Source: Phycisphaerae bacterium
GTDB lineage: Bacteria; Planctomycetota; Phycisphaerae; Sedimentisphaerales; Anaerohalosphaeraceae
NCBI GenBank assembly: GCA_014859965.1
Contig: JACZKQ010000186.1
Location: forward strand, 1-64,000
DNA length: 64,000 nucleotides
Reading direction: 5' to 3'
Shown: positions 16,854 to 25,251 of the stretch, in pieces
Layout of the letters: every line of letters starts with the position of its first letter
How positions within the stretch are numbered: the first letter of the stretch is position 1
The notes under the pieces: generated by a model
What the model was told of the DNA's origin: nothing
Database searches by the model: none
Seen by the model: the letters and a program-made list of their open reading frames with translations, nothing else
Position numbers and translations under genes: made by a program

Positions 16854-17486
16854 CTATACGAGGTACTGGTTGGCCTGTTTTTCGTCCGCGATGGTCGTGG
16901 ACGGGCCATGGCCGGTGTAGACCGTGGTGTCGTCGGGGAGGGTAAGCAGTTTTTCGCGGATGCTTTCGATGAGCTGATCGTAGTTGCCGCCGGGGAAATC
17001 GGTCCTGCCTACCGAACCGGCGAACAGCGCGTCGCCGGCGAACACAATGCGCTCCCGGGGGCAATACAGACAGATTCCTCCCGGCGTGTGGCCGGGGGTG
17101 TGCAGCACCTGGAACCGCAGGCCTGCGTATTCGATGGATTCTTCCTTGTCGAAAACGACCTCGGCGGCCTCGCTGGAAAACGGGATACCGGTCATAATGG
17201 AAAGGTTCCGCAGCGGATTGGTGAGCATCGTCGCATCGTCGGCGTGTATTGCAACGGTAATGCTGCCCCATCGCTGGCGAAGCATGTTGAGTCCGGCGAT
17301 ATGGTCGACATGGCCGTGCGTGAGGAGCACGGCCGCGGGAGTGAGGTCGTTTTCCTCCAGAAAGTCCTCCAGCGGTTCCGGCGACAGGCCGGCGTCTATG
17401 ATCACACACTCACTTGCTTGTGCATCGGTGCGCAGCACGTAGCAATTGGTCTGAAAGTCACCCAGGATAATCGTGTTAATCGTCAT
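16854..17486 (-). CDS. MBL-fold metallo-hydrolase (glyoxalase II-like)
   Basis: A 210-residue cytoplasmic metallo-beta-lactamase-fold hydrolase. The core motif THGHVDHIAG binds two metals. HTPGHTPGG gives the next His ligand, and FAGDALFAGSVGRTDFPGG and VYTGHGPSTT complete the set seen in hydroxyacylglutathione hydrolase-like proteins. It lacks the C-terminal substrate domain of true glyoxalase II and has the short length of the generic YcbL-like group, so the thioester substrate is uncertain. It starts with ATG after AGGAGCTTCGC and is the first gene of the minus-strand block. Confidence 0.9.
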   Translation of the reverse strand: MTINTIILGDFQTNCYVLRTDAQASECVIIDAGLSPEPLEDFLEENDLTPAAVLLTHGHVDHIAGLNMLRQRWGSITVAIHADDATMLTNPLRNLSIMTGIPFSSEAAEVVFDKEESIEYAGLRFQVLHTPGHTPGGICLYCPRERIVFAGDALFAGSVGRTDFPGGNYDQLIESIREKLLTLPDDTTVYTGHGPSTTIADEKQANQYLV

Positions 17487-17569
17487 GCGAAGCTCCTGTT
17501 CAAAGGCCGAAAGTGTACATCGGTTTGTTCGGCACGTCTATAAAAAAGCGAAACGAACCGCGATGCCGC

Positions 17570-17598
17570 TTGCCCGCCGCGCCGGTTTTGCGTATACT
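17570..17598 (+). promoter_or_regulatory. Predicted sigma-70-type promoter for MFS gene
   Basis: TTGCCC and TATACT are separated by 17 bases and stand about 48 bases before the MFS start codon. The match to the -10 consensus is five of six; the -35 match is weak. Confidence 0.5.
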
Positions 17599-17645
17599 GC
17601 CCTCTTTTTGCGGATGGACCGGCGGCGGGCGGTCCCAATTATCCT

Positions 17646-19013
17646 ATGACCACACGTACTTTTACGAATATCCCTTTTGCGCCGCGACGGTGCCCTGTCT
17701 TTTACGGCTGGGTCATTGTGGCGGTCAGCACGCTCGTAATCATATGCAGCATTCCCGGTCAGACGATGGGGGTCGGCGTATTCACGGATTACCTGATCGA
17801 GGCCCTCGGGCTGTCGCGCGAGCAGTTGAGCCGTGCGTACATGTTCGGCACGATCGCCAGCGGCACGCTGCTGCCCATCGCCGGGTGGCTGCTGGACAGA
17901 CTCGGGGTTCGCGTGATGGCGATCCTTGCCTCGGCGGGTCTGGCGGTGAGTCTGCTGGTGGTGAGTCGGTCGGACGCCGTCGCGCGGGCCGCCGCTTCGG
18001 TTATCGGAGCCTCGGCGGCGGTCTGGATCGGTATGACCACTATTACCGCGAGTTTTATGCTCATGCGTTTCTTCGGGCAGGGGACGCTGACGATGATCGG
18101 CCGCGTGGCGATGGGCAAATGGTTCAATCACCGCCGCGGACTGGCTACGGCGATCAGCGGGATCTTTGTGACCTTCGCCTTCAGCGCTGCGCCGCTGCTG
18201 CTCAACCTCCTGATCGACGGTTTCGGGTGGCGAAGGGCGTGTGTGGTCCTGGCGGCGGCGATCGGCGGCGGCATGAGCCTGATCGCCTGGGTGTTTTACC
18301 GCGACAATCCGGAACAGTGCGGCATGGTGATGGACGGGGTCACCGACCCGGAATGGCTGGACCGCAAGGCGAAAAGGGCGACGGAGATACGCCGCGAGTT
18401 CACGCGTCCCGAGGCGATGCGGACCCTGACATTCTGGGCGTTCAGCCTGGGACTTTCGACCTACGGGCTGGTCATCACGGGGGTTACCTTTCATCTGACG
18501 AGCCTCGGCGAGGAGATGGGACGCAGCCGCGCCGCCACCCTGGCTATTTTCTGGCCCATGTCGGTGATCGGCGTCGTCGCGCGGTTTATCAGCAGTTGGC
18601 TGAGCGATCGCAGCCCTATCGGACTGAAGTGGCACCTTTTTGTCATGATGGCGGCGGAGGTTGTCGGCACCGTCGGCGTGCTGTTTTTTCACACGCGCGC
18701 GGGGTGGGTGCTTGCGGCTTTGGGTTACGGCGTGACCGGCGGGCTGATGGGGGCGCTGCTGAATATTGCATGGCCGCGGTTTTTCGGCAGAAGACACCTC
18801 GGCGCCATCAGCGGATTGAACATGTCGGTCATGGTCTGGGCGAGTGCGGTGGGTCCGTGGCTGTTCAGCCTGGGTCACCGTTTTACCGGCGATTACCGGA
18901 CCGCCATCGCCGGCTGCCTCGTGCTGCCGGCCGTGGTAATGGCTGTCGCGCTCAAGGCGGATAATCCGCAGCAGCGATGCTGTGTGGACGATACAGCACC
19001 GGGTACAGAGTAA
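17646..19013 (+). CDS. MFS transporter, OFA-like
   Basis: A 455-residue inner-membrane transporter with about twelve helices. The opening FYGWVIVAVSTLVI is typical of the oxalate/formate antiporter (OFA) and monocarboxylate-like branch of the major facilitator superfamily. The loop after helix 2 (GWLLDRLGVRVMA) matches the MFS signature GxxxDRxGxR. A second-half counterpart is SWLSDRSPIGLKW. The transported compound cannot be read from sequence; organic anions are known for the family. The next gene, an oxidoreductase, begins 19 bases after the stop, so the two may form an operon. Confidence 0.88.
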   Translation: MTTRTFTNIPFAPRRCPVFYGWVIVAVSTLVIICSIPGQTMGVGVFTDYLIEALGLSREQLSRAYMFGTIASGTLLPIAGWLLDRLGVRVMAILASAGLAVSLLVVSRSDAVARAAASVIGASAAVWIGMTTITASFMLMRFFGQGTLTMIGRVAMGKWFNHRRGLATAISGIFVTFAFSAAPLLLNLLIDGFGWRRACVVLAAAIGGGMSLIAWVFYRDNPEQCGMVMDGVTDPEWLDRKAKRATEIRREFTRPEAMRTLTFWAFSLGLSTYGLVITGVTFHLTSLGEEMGRSRAATLAIFWPMSVIGVVARFISSWLSDRSPIGLKWHLFVMMAAEVVGTVGVLFFHTRAGWVLAALGYGVTGGLMGALLNIAWPRFFGRRHLGAISGLNMSVMVWASAVGPWLFSLGHRFTGDYRTAIAGCLVLPAVVMAVALKADNPQQRCCVDDTAPGTE

Positions 19014-19032
19014 CGCATTGGAGGGAGGTCGC

Positions 19033-20028
19033 ATGGGGCCCGATCGGTTCGAGGCGTTGGTGGTTCGGGAGGAGAACGGTGCGTTTGTCCGCCGGATCGA
19101 GACGCGGCGGATCGACGACCTGCCGGAAGGCGACCTGCTCATCAAGGTCAGATATGCCGCGCTGAATTACAAGGATGCGCTCAGTGCCGCCGGGCACAAG
19201 GGGGTGACCCGCCGCTATCCGCATACGCCCGGCATCGAGGCCGGCGGCGTGATCGTCGCCTCGCGAGGCGACGCCTTTAAAGTCGGCGAGGAAGTGATTG
19301 TCGCGGGTTTCGATCTGGGCATGAACGTGTCCGGCGCGTTCGCCGAGTACATTCGCGTGCCCGCGGGGTGGGCCCTTCGCCCGCCGGCGACGATGACGCT
19401 GCGCGAGGGCGTCATCTGCGGTGTGGCGGGGTTCACGGCGGCGCTGTCGCTGTACAAACTGGAATCGGCGGGGCTTGAGCCCGGGGGCGGCTGCGTACTG
19501 GTCACGGGCGCAACGGGCGGCGTGGGGTCGCTGGCGATTTCGATACTCGCAAGGGCCGGCTACGAGGTCGCCGCCGTTACCGGCAAGGCGGACAGGGGCG
19601 ACTATCTCCGGCAGCTCGGCGCGGCGCGCATCCTTGGACGCGCCGAAGCCGACGACGCCAGCGGCCGCGCGCTGCTGCAGCCGCAATGGGCGGGCGTCAT
19701 CGACAGCGTCGGCGGCAACATACTGGCCACGGCGCTGAAGTCGACGCAGTACGGCGGTTCGGTCGCGGCGTGCGGACTGGTGCAGTCGGCGGACCTGCAT
19801 ACCACCGTGTACCCGTTCATCCTGCGGGCGGTCACCCTGTTCGGGATCGATTCGGTGCACTGTCCCGAGGACCTGCGCCGCCTTCTTTGGACGCGTCTGG
19901 CGGATGCATGGAGGCCGGCGACTCTGGAGGCGATTGCCGTCGAGTGCCGTCTCGACGCACTCGACGAGAAGATCGATCTGATGCTCGAAGGGCGACTCAC
20001 CGGCCGGACGATCGTCGTGCTCGACTGA
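19033..20028 (+). CDS. YhdH/AcuI-type NADPH-dependent oxidoreductase
   Basis: A 331-residue cytoplasmic enzyme of the medium-chain dehydrogenase family. The N-terminal GroES-like part has RYAALNYKDALSAAGHKGVT and TPGIEAGG. The Rossmann part has VLVTGATGGVGSLAISILA. AALNYKDAL, VICGVAGFTAALSLY and the AACGLVQS segment are the hallmarks of the YhdH/AcuI branch, whose best-known member reduces acryloyl-CoA to propionyl-CoA. No structural zinc Cys cluster is seen, as expected for this branch. The ATG follows GGAGGGAGG at ideal spacing; a further in-frame ATG upstream overlaps the MFS gene and was rejected. Confidence 0.88.
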   Translation: MGPDRFEALVVREENGAFVRRIETRRIDDLPEGDLLIKVRYAALNYKDALSAAGHKGVTRRYPHTPGIEAGGVIVASRGDAFKVGEEVIVAGFDLGMNVSGAFAEYIRVPAGWALRPPATMTLREGVICGVAGFTAALSLYKLESAGLEPGGGCVLVTGATGGVGSLAISILARAGYEVAAVTGKADRGDYLRQLGAARILGRAEADDASGRALLQPQWAGVIDSVGGNILATALKSTQYGGSVAACGLVQSADLHTTVYPFILRAVTLFGIDSVHCPEDLRRLLWTRLADAWRPATLEAIAVECRLDALDEKIDLMLEGRLTGRTIVVLD

Positions 20029-20046
20029 TCGCGCCGTGTTTTGGGC

Positions 20047-20073
20047 AGGACCGAGCAAAAGCGTTCGGGGCCC
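20047..20073 (-). repeat. Dispersed 28-base repeat, copy A
   Basis: The reverse complement reads GGGCCCCGAACGCTTTTGCT then CGGTCCT. It matches copies near 23.5 kb and 41.1 kb with one or two changes. It lies in the gap between the oxidoreductase and the MATE gene. Confidence 0.8.
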
Positions 20074-20109
20074 AAGGGGCTCTCGCCTCTGCAATATGCG
20101 ACCGCGGCC

Positions 20110-20138
20110 TTGCTCTTTTCGAACGCTCGCTTTAGAAT
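20110..20138 (+). promoter_or_regulatory. Predicted promoter for MATE gene
   Basis: TTGCTC and TAGAAT stand 17 bases apart, ending 36 bases before the chosen TTG start. The spacing and -10 box fit a sigma-70-type promoter. Confidence 0.5.
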
Positions 20139-20174
20139 CGTCGTATCAGCGAGCAATTGTCGGAAAGGTGTGTT

Positions 20175-21584
20175 TTGGAAAATATCGAGACGTTGACAAC
20201 CCGGGCCCGGCTGACCGAAGGTCCGGTGGGGCGGACCCTGGCGGCGCTGACGCTGCCGATGATCTGGGGGATGTTTTCCATTATCGCCTTCAACCTGACC
20301 GACGCGTATTTTGTGGGCAAGCTGGGCACCGCGCATCTTGCGGCGCTGAGTTTTACTTTTCCCGTCGTGATGACTTTCGGCAGTCTGGCCGTCGGGCTGG
20401 GCGTGGGCACGTGCTCGGTTCTGTCTCGCGCCATCGGCGAAGGCGACCACCGCAAGGTGCAGACGCTGGCGACCGACAGTCTGACGCTGTCGCTGCTCTT
20501 CGTGGGCGTCTTCATCCTGATCGGCGTCTTCACGATCGATCCGTTGTTCGGTGCGCTCGGCGCCGACGCCGAGACGCTGCCGCTGGTGCGTCAGTACATG
20601 CGCATCTGGTATCTGGGCATGATGTTCCTCGTGGTCCCGATGGTGGGCAACAACGCGATTCGGGCCTCGGGCGACACGATCAACCCGAGCCTGATCATGA
20701 CGGTTTCGGCGGTGATCAACATCGTACTCGACCCGATACTCATCTTCGGGTGGGGTCCGATTCCGCGGCTGGAGATCCAAGGCGCGGCCATCGCGACTGT
20801 TTTCGCCCGTGCGATCTCGATGGCGGCGTCGCTGGCGATTCTGCACTATCGCAAGAAGATGCTTGTGTTTCGCGTGCCTGCAGTGCGCAGCGTGCTGGAC
20901 TCGTGGCGGCAGATACTGCGCGTGGGTCTCCCGGCGGCGGGGACGTATGCTATCGGGCCCGTCGCCATTGGGCTGGTGACGGCGATGCTGGCGTCCTTTG
21001 GCGCCGCGGCGGTGGCGGCGTTCGGCGTCGCCAGCCGCATCGAAGGGTTTGCGCTGATTGCGATGTTCGGGCTGTCCACCAGCGTGGCGCCGTTTGTCGG
21101 GCAGAACTACGGTGCGGCCCTGCACCATCGGGTGCGGCGCGGGCTGGATCTGGCGTTTCTGTTTTCGGTCGTGTGGGGCGTCGCTCTGGCGGTCGTTCTG
21201 GCGGCGGTCCGCACGCCGCTGGTGGGCCTGTTCGACACCAATCCCGAGGTGATCCGCATCGCGTCTCTGTATCTGCTTATCGTACCCGTCAGCTTCGGGG
21301 CTCAGGGCATTATGCTGATCACGAGTTCCTCGTTCAACGCGCTGGGCAGGCCGCTGCCGTCTGCGGCGCTGACTCTGGTCCGCATGTTCGTCCTGTATGT
21401 GCCGCTGGCTTTGGTGGGCAAGCTGGTGTTGGGGCCGGTGGGCATCTTTGCCGCCGCGAGCATCGCCAATTTTATCGCTGCCTTCTGGAGCATCAAATGG
21501 ATCGCCCGGGTATGCGTCGCCAACGGCGCTCAGGCGTCGGGCTGCAGGGGTCCTGTTCCGGAGTCGTCGCAGTCGCCCGGTTGA
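20175..21584 (+). CDS. MATE family efflux transporter
   Basis: A membrane protein of 469 residues with twelve predicted helices in two homologous halves. The motif PMIWGMFSIIAFNLTDAYFVGKLGT is the MATE/DinF signature around helix 1. GNNAIRASGDTINP and a second-half repeat at NALGRPLPSAALT follow. Such proteins export drugs or metabolites by Na+ or H+ antiport. There is no suitable ATG. TTG with AAAGGTG six bases upstream is the best start, and another TTG six codons upstream is possible. It seems to be a single-gene unit with its own promoter. Confidence 0.87.
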   Translation: MENIETLTTRARLTEGPVGRTLAALTLPMIWGMFSIIAFNLTDAYFVGKLGTAHLAALSFTFPVVMTFGSLAVGLGVGTCSVLSRAIGEGDHRKVQTLATDSLTLSLLFVGVFILIGVFTIDPLFGALGADAETLPLVRQYMRIWYLGMMFLVVPMVGNNAIRASGDTINPSLIMTVSAVINIVLDPILIFGWGPIPRLEIQGAAIATVFARAISMAASLAILHYRKKMLVFRVPAVRSVLDSWRQILRVGLPAAGTYAIGPVAIGLVTAMLASFGAAAVAAFGVASRIEGFALIAMFGLSTSVAPFVGQNYGAALHHRVRRGLDLAFLFSVVWGVALAVVLAAVRTPLVGLFDTNPEVIRIASLYLLIVPVSFGAQGIMLITSSSFNALGRPLPSAALTLVRMFVLYVPLALVGKLVLGPVGIFAAASIANFIAAFWSIKWIARVCVANGAQASGCRGPVPESSQSPG

Positions 21585-21753
21585 CTTTGTTTCCTGGCAT
21601 ATCCGTAGAATATATGGAACGACCGGCACCTGATTGCAAAGGTCGTCGTGACCTGACAAACAGGTGCACGCGACAAAGGCGGTACGTGGCCGCCTGGAAT
21701 CGCGGATTACTGTCTTTCGGCAGCAGAGCCGCATACAATGAAAGGAGCCGGTC

Positions 21754-22034
21754 GTGAACACAAGTATAACTTATGTTGTGCAAATGAAAGTCCGCAATAC
21801 GGCTACCGAGATCGCCCGGCTGTTCAAGAAACTTCGCAAGCACGCGGCGACATCCGCGTCTGCTACGAAGCCGGGCCCTGCGGCTTTGTGCTCAAGCAGC
21901 GTATCGAGGTCCAGGACGGCTGCAAATGCAGCGTCATCGCGCCATCGCTCACCCCCGTCAAGCCGGGCGACCGCGTCAAGACGGACCGCCCCGGTCGGTG
22001 CCACCCTTCGGCGTGCTTGCTGATTGTTCAATAA
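21754..22034 (+). pseudogene. Decayed IS110-type transposase fragment
   Basis: This is a remnant of a DEDD transposase of the IS110/IS1111 group. A good ribosome site (AAAGGAG) precedes a GTG. The first frame encodes NTSITYVV and VRNTATEIARLFKKLRK. After a frame change near 21840 the next frame encodes GDIRVCYEAGPCGFVLKQRI and VIAPSLTPVKPGDRVKTDR, the family's conserved N-terminal block. The usual segment between TYV and VRNTA, which carries the first catalytic Asp (DVH), is missing, and similarity stops after KTDR. Internal deletion, frameshift and C-terminal truncation together mean it is dead. No terminal repeats were identified. Confidence 0.8.
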
Positions 22035-22372
22035 CACATCGCATCATTAACTTCTTCCATTTCCACCAACCAGGCTACCATCCTCTTGAATCCTCTCTCG
22101 TCGAAGCCGTCGAGCCCGCTGGCTTTCTGTTCAAGAAGGGTCCGGCCAACGGCGGCGCCAAGCGAGTGGGGCATAAGGAACCATTCTGTTTCGCCACCCA
22201 TGCAATTACTGGTCGTCCCCAAAACCTGCCCCTCGCTTCCCGTGACCAGAGGCGGACGAAGCCAACGTATGGCAAGGTGCAACAAATCCCTTTTGTCTGC
22301 CTCGGCATCGTCAGCGAATAAACCAACAGCTATAACCTCGTCGTCGTACACCAGGTAATTCGGCTCGGCCAT
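22028..22372 (-). CDS. Hypothetical protein
   Basis: A 114-residue protein of unknown function. It is an acidic, soluble-looking protein with no signal or membrane segment. Notable stretches are NYLVYDDEVIAVGLFADDAE, HLAIRWLRPP and RTLLEQKASGLDGFDERGFK. GAGGAG five bases before the ATG strongly supports translation, and the longer open frame upstream was rejected on that basis. Its 3' end overlaps the end of the transposase remnant on the other strand by a few bases. It lies 77 bases downstream of the NIPSNAP gene on the same strand and may be co-transcribed. No family was recognised. Confidence 0.7.
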   Translation of the reverse strand: MAEPNYLVYDDEVIAVGLFADDAEADKRDLLHLAIRWLRPPLVTGSEGQVLGTTSNCMGGETEWFLMPHSLGAAVGRTLLEQKASGLDGFDERGFKRMVAWLVEMEEVNDAMCY

Positions 22373-22449
22373 TCTGCTCCTCTGATTGGCGTGGCGCCCG
22401 GCGCGCCTATACGTTGGAAGAGGCGCGCCGGGGGCACATTTCGCCGGTG

Positions 22450-23304
22450 TTATATCTGCGAATAGGACGCGGGCTTCAGGAGGATGTTCGTAATCCCGCA
22501 GAGGATTTTCTTGTCGGCGTATTCGGGCTTGGCTCGCAGCGCCAGCCATTCGGGATGCTTGACGAATGTCTGCCAGGCCTTGTCCTGCGCGGCGGCGTCG
22601 TCGAAGCCCAACATGTAGGTGAGGTTGGGGATCTTCGTGCCGGTGATCGCCTCGCCGAAGAAGACGGGGTTGAGCCCGGTCTTGCGGAAGATGTCAATCT
22701 CGCCGACGTTGAACATCTCGATCTTTTTCTGGCCGGTCTTGACGGTGGGGCTTTCGTAGATGCGAAGCTGGAAGACGCGGGTGTCTTTCTTCGACGGGGC
22801 CTCAAGCTGCCGCATGCCCTCGAAGGCCAGCAGCAGCGAGCTTTCGATCCGCTGGTAGGGGCGATTCTCGTTGCCGGCGTCCAGGAAGGCGGCGCCGTCG
22901 GCCAGGTAGGTTTCGTCCTGCAGCAGGCTCGCCGTGGTGGTCGTGACCGTCCGTGCGGAGCGGTGGCGCAGGAGCACGTAGATCGTCGGCTCGGCGACGG
23001 CCTGGCGCTCGTGGAACACGCCGACCTGCTCGATGCCGAGGCGGTTGAGCGCGGGGATCATGGCCTTTTCGAGGAACGCATCGACGCCCCTGGCCTGCTC
23101 GGCCGAGGCGCACTTGTACTGCTTGAGCTCGTAGATGTCGCGGGCCTGTCCCTGGGGACGGGCCGCGGCCTGTCCCTGGGGGCGCGTACCGGTTTGTCCG
23201 CGGGCGCCGCGCTGCCTTGGCTGGGCGTCCTGGGCCATCGCGCCGGCCGTAACCGCTCCGAGCCCTGCTGCACAGGAGGCCGCCAGAAAATCACGTCTTT
23301 TCAT
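22450..23304 (-). CDS. Tat-exported NIPSNAP family protein
   Basis: A 284-residue exported protein. The leader MKRRDFLAASCAAGLGAVTA is twin-arginine type. A Gln/Arg/Gly-rich linker with repeated RPQGQA follows. Two NIPSNAP-like ferredoxin-fold domains come next: the first starts DIYELKQYKCASAEQARG, the second VFQLRIYESPTVKTGQKK and contains IPNLTYMLGFDDAAAQDKAW. NIPSNAP domains are dimeric alpha-beta barrels of unclear biochemical role, and exported planctomycete versions are common. AAAGGA upstream of the second Met codon supports the chosen start over one six codons earlier. Confidence 0.86.
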   Translation of the reverse strand: MKRRDFLAASCAAGLGAVTAGAMAQDAQPRQRGARGQTGTRPQGQAAARPQGQARDIYELKQYKCASAEQARGVDAFLEKAMIPALNRLGIEQVGVFHERQAVAEPTIYVLLRHRSARTVTTTTASLLQDETYLADGAAFLDAGNENRPYQRIESSLLLAFEGMRQLEAPSKKDTRVFQLRIYESPTVKTGQKKIEMFNVGEIDIFRKTGLNPVFFGEAITGTKIPNLTYMLGFDDAAAQDKAWQTFVKHPEWLALRAKPEYADKKILCGITNILLKPASYSQI

Positions 23305-23471
23305 CGTACAATTTCCTTTCATTGGGTCGTCAACTGCCGATTACGGTTCAGATGCCCGCCGAGTGGGTCGGCTCCTCCGACGGCGGCAGGTGCATTATAG
23401 CAAACGCCAAACAGCACGTCAAAGAATTGGACACCCGTAAATCCGCATACGCAGCACGGGCATCCTGCCTC

Positions 23472-23501
23472 AGGGGCCCCGAACGGTTTTGATCGGGCCT
23501 C
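23472..23501 (+). repeat. Dispersed 28-base repeat, copy C
   Basis: Reads GGGGCCCCGAACGGTTTTGA followed by TCGGGCCT. It matches the copies near 20.05 and 41.07 kb, with a few substitutions in the last third. Confidence 0.78.
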
Positions 23502-23608
23502 CCCGGACCCCGGCGGTCGGCATGCCCACGTCGACAACCCGGGTTCACCCCCGCCTGGGCCCGTGTGTGCGGGTTCGTCGGCATGCCCGATGGCATTCGG
23601 TGCGCGCT

Positions 23609-23700
23609 GTAGGGGCGGGGTTCACCCCCGCCCGGGTTTGCCGACGGGCGACGACATGCGCCCACCCACCCACGCGCCGGGCGGCGGCGCGAGCGGCGCG
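23609..23700 (+). repeat. Long dispersed repeat R, copy 1
   Basis: Starts GTAGGGGCGGGGTTCACCCC, a self-complementary GGCGGGG/CCCCGCC core, then CGGGTTTGCCGA and ACATGCGCCCACCCA. The same order of blocks occurs in two other intergenic gaps. It ends at the stop codon of the NUDIX gene. Confidence 0.8.
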
Positions 23701-24357
23701 TCATCGTGTGCTGAAGAGCGCGTCGGCGGTTACTCCCGTGCGGGCCTTCTCGGCCATGCGGTCCAGGCCGTCCAGGCAAAGCTGCGACCAGGTCTCCATC
23801 GTGTCGCGCACGCCGCGGAGTTCGTCGGGCGTCATGAAGGTCATCTGCGTGATCATCTGTTCGCGCCGCCGCACGTTCACCGCGTCGAGCGTCCAGTAGT
23901 GAACCACGCCCAGGTGCACCTTGCCGACGTCGTTGGAGTCGTCGTTGAGCAGCGCCACGATATGATCGGTGTGCCCCGCGTCGAGCGTGGTCTCCTCGGC
24001 GACCTCGCGCCGCACCGCCTCCAGGTACGTCTGCCCGAAATCGCCCAGCAGCGGCATGGCGTCGACGGGGTTGATGTGCCCGCCGATGCCGATCGACCGA
24101 TTGCCCACGAGCCGGGTTTCGCCGGCCCGCTTGCCGCGGACATACGTGAGGTACTTGCCCTCGTGCGTCATGATGACGTAGGGGATAAGCTGCTTGTAGT
24201 CGGGGTTGTTTTCGGCGGCGGCGCGCGGCATGAACCGCCCCGCCCCCGGCGCAAACAGCGCCGACAGATAGGCGTCGACGTCGAAGTTGAGCCCGTGAAA
24301 GGCCCCGATCTCCTCGACGATTCTTCGTTCCACAACCAGTACGCGTTCTTCGGCCAT
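23701..24357 (-). CDS. NUDIX hydrolase-like protein
   Basis: A 218-residue cytoplasmic protein with a NUDIX fold. The Nudix box is recognisable at YLEAVRREVAEETTLD, where the REVAEE catalytic core is intact but the upstream Glu of the consensus is Gln. The preceding strand and loop read IGIGGHINPVDAM. NUDIX enzymes cleave a nucleoside diphosphate linked to another group, and the substrate here is unknown. The variant box suggests a specialised or reduced activity. It starts with ATG; the ribosome site is weak. It has no clear operon partner. Confidence 0.82.
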   Translation of the reverse strand: MAEERVLVVERRIVEEIGAFHGLNFDVDAYLSALFAPGAGRFMPRAAAENNPDYKQLIPYVIMTHEGKYLTYVRGKRAGETRLVGNRSIGIGGHINPVDAMPLLGDFGQTYLEAVRREVAEETTLDAGHTDHIVALLNDDSNDVGKVHLGVVHYWTLDAVNVRRREQMITQMTFMTPDELRGVRDTMETWSQLCLDGLDRMAEKARTGVTADALFSTR

Positions 24358-24507
24358 GCGGTGATCCCTGTTCCAGTAGGTTTAACGAGTATGCCGCCGC
24401 AGGGTAGGCGAAACGCCCCCGTTTGTCAAGGCGAAACTGAGGCGATTGCGGCGGCGGCGGAGAAGGCAACGGAGGCGTCGGCGCCGTTCGCGCTCCCGCC
24501 CCGCGTG

Positions 24508-25242
24508 CTATTCGATGTGAACCACCTTCTGCTTGCGGTCGGCTGCCAGCGACTCCCGCTTGATGATCTCATAGAGATATTTCGGCGCCCGTACCTTGAG
24601 GAACTCGAATTGCGGGTCCGTCTTGTCCTTCGTCTCCAGGTGGATGGTTCCGATACCCAGAATACAGTCGAGCAGCGTGCGGTGCAGTTTGTAGTCGACT
24701 ATTCGGAACATGTCGAGATTATCGATCTTACGGTTAAAGATGCCGCGGGCCCATTCGATGTTGTCGGCGGTGACTTCATAGCTGATCTGCTTGATCGCGG
24801 CGATCTGGAAGGCGAGATACACCAGCGTCGCCAGGGCCAGTATGACGCCGCCGAGGTGAAGATACCCGATCAGGGCCTCGGCGTGCTCGGCGGTGAAGCT
24901 GTCGCCGGTCGGCTTGATGATGCGGTGCAGCGGATAGAAAAGAAGAAAGAGCGCCCACGCAAAGAGGATCAGCGAACCGGCGATCGGCTTGATGATCGCA
25001 AACAGCGACGGCCGGCCCCAGTACAGAATGCCGTCATCCTCTTCGTCGGGCTTCTTGACGCCCGCCTCCTCGGCGGCCGGGGCACACCCGCTGCCCGGCG
25101 GCGCAGGCGGCACCGACGTGTAGTTGTACCGAGGATCCAGAAACTCGCAGCAGAAGCGGCACTTGACCGCCTGTGCCTGGATCACCTCCGCACAAAACGG
25201 GCACTTCTTCATCTTCGGTTTTGCTTCTGTCGTTTCGGGCAT
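24508..25242 (-). CDS. Zinc-ribbon and PH-domain membrane protein
   Basis: A 244-residue protein. Residues 11 to 31 form a zinc ribbon (KKCPFCAEVIQAQAVKCRFC) of the kind found at the cytoplasmic end of many bacterial membrane proteins. Two transmembrane helices follow near residues 85 to 105 and 125 to 148. The C-terminal part, ISYEVTADNIEWARGIFNRK through IGTIHLETKDK, resembles a bacterial PH (bPH2, YdbS-like) domain. Its job is unknown; such proteins are membrane-associated scaffolds. It starts nine bases after the GH5 gene ends on the same strand and may be co-transcribed with it. Confidence 0.78.
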   Translation of the reverse strand: MPETTEAKPKMKKCPFCAEVIQAQAVKCRFCCEFLDPRYNYTSVPPAPPGSGCAPAAEEAGVKKPDEEDDGILYWGRPSLFAIIKPIAGSLILFAWALFLLFYPLHRIIKPTGDSFTAEHAEALIGYLHLGGVILALATLVYLAFQIAAIKQISYEVTADNIEWARGIFNRKIDNLDMFRIVDYKLHRTLLDCILGIGTIHLETKDKTDPQFEFLKVRAPKYLYEIIKRESLAADRKQKVVHIE

Positions 25243-25251
25243 CGTCCTCGC

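Larger units (their letters stand above)
23305..23700. other. Gene-free gap holding dispersed repeats
   Basis: No gene is supported here. It holds one copy of the 28-base repeat, one copy of the GCACGGGCATCCTGC element and one copy of the longer GTAGGGGCGGGGTTCACC repeat. The latter runs right up to the NUDIX stop codon. Two small copies of TCGGCATGCCC also occur. Confidence 0.75.

Noticed and set aside
19602-21761. 719-residue minus-strand open frame over the oxidoreductase and MATE genes
   Set aside because: Low-complexity Arg/His/Gln composition, opposite to two well-recognised genes.
23305-23700. Possible small RNA gene in the repeat-rich gap
   Set aside because: Hairpins are accounted for by dispersed repeats shared with other gaps; no promoter and terminator pair was found.
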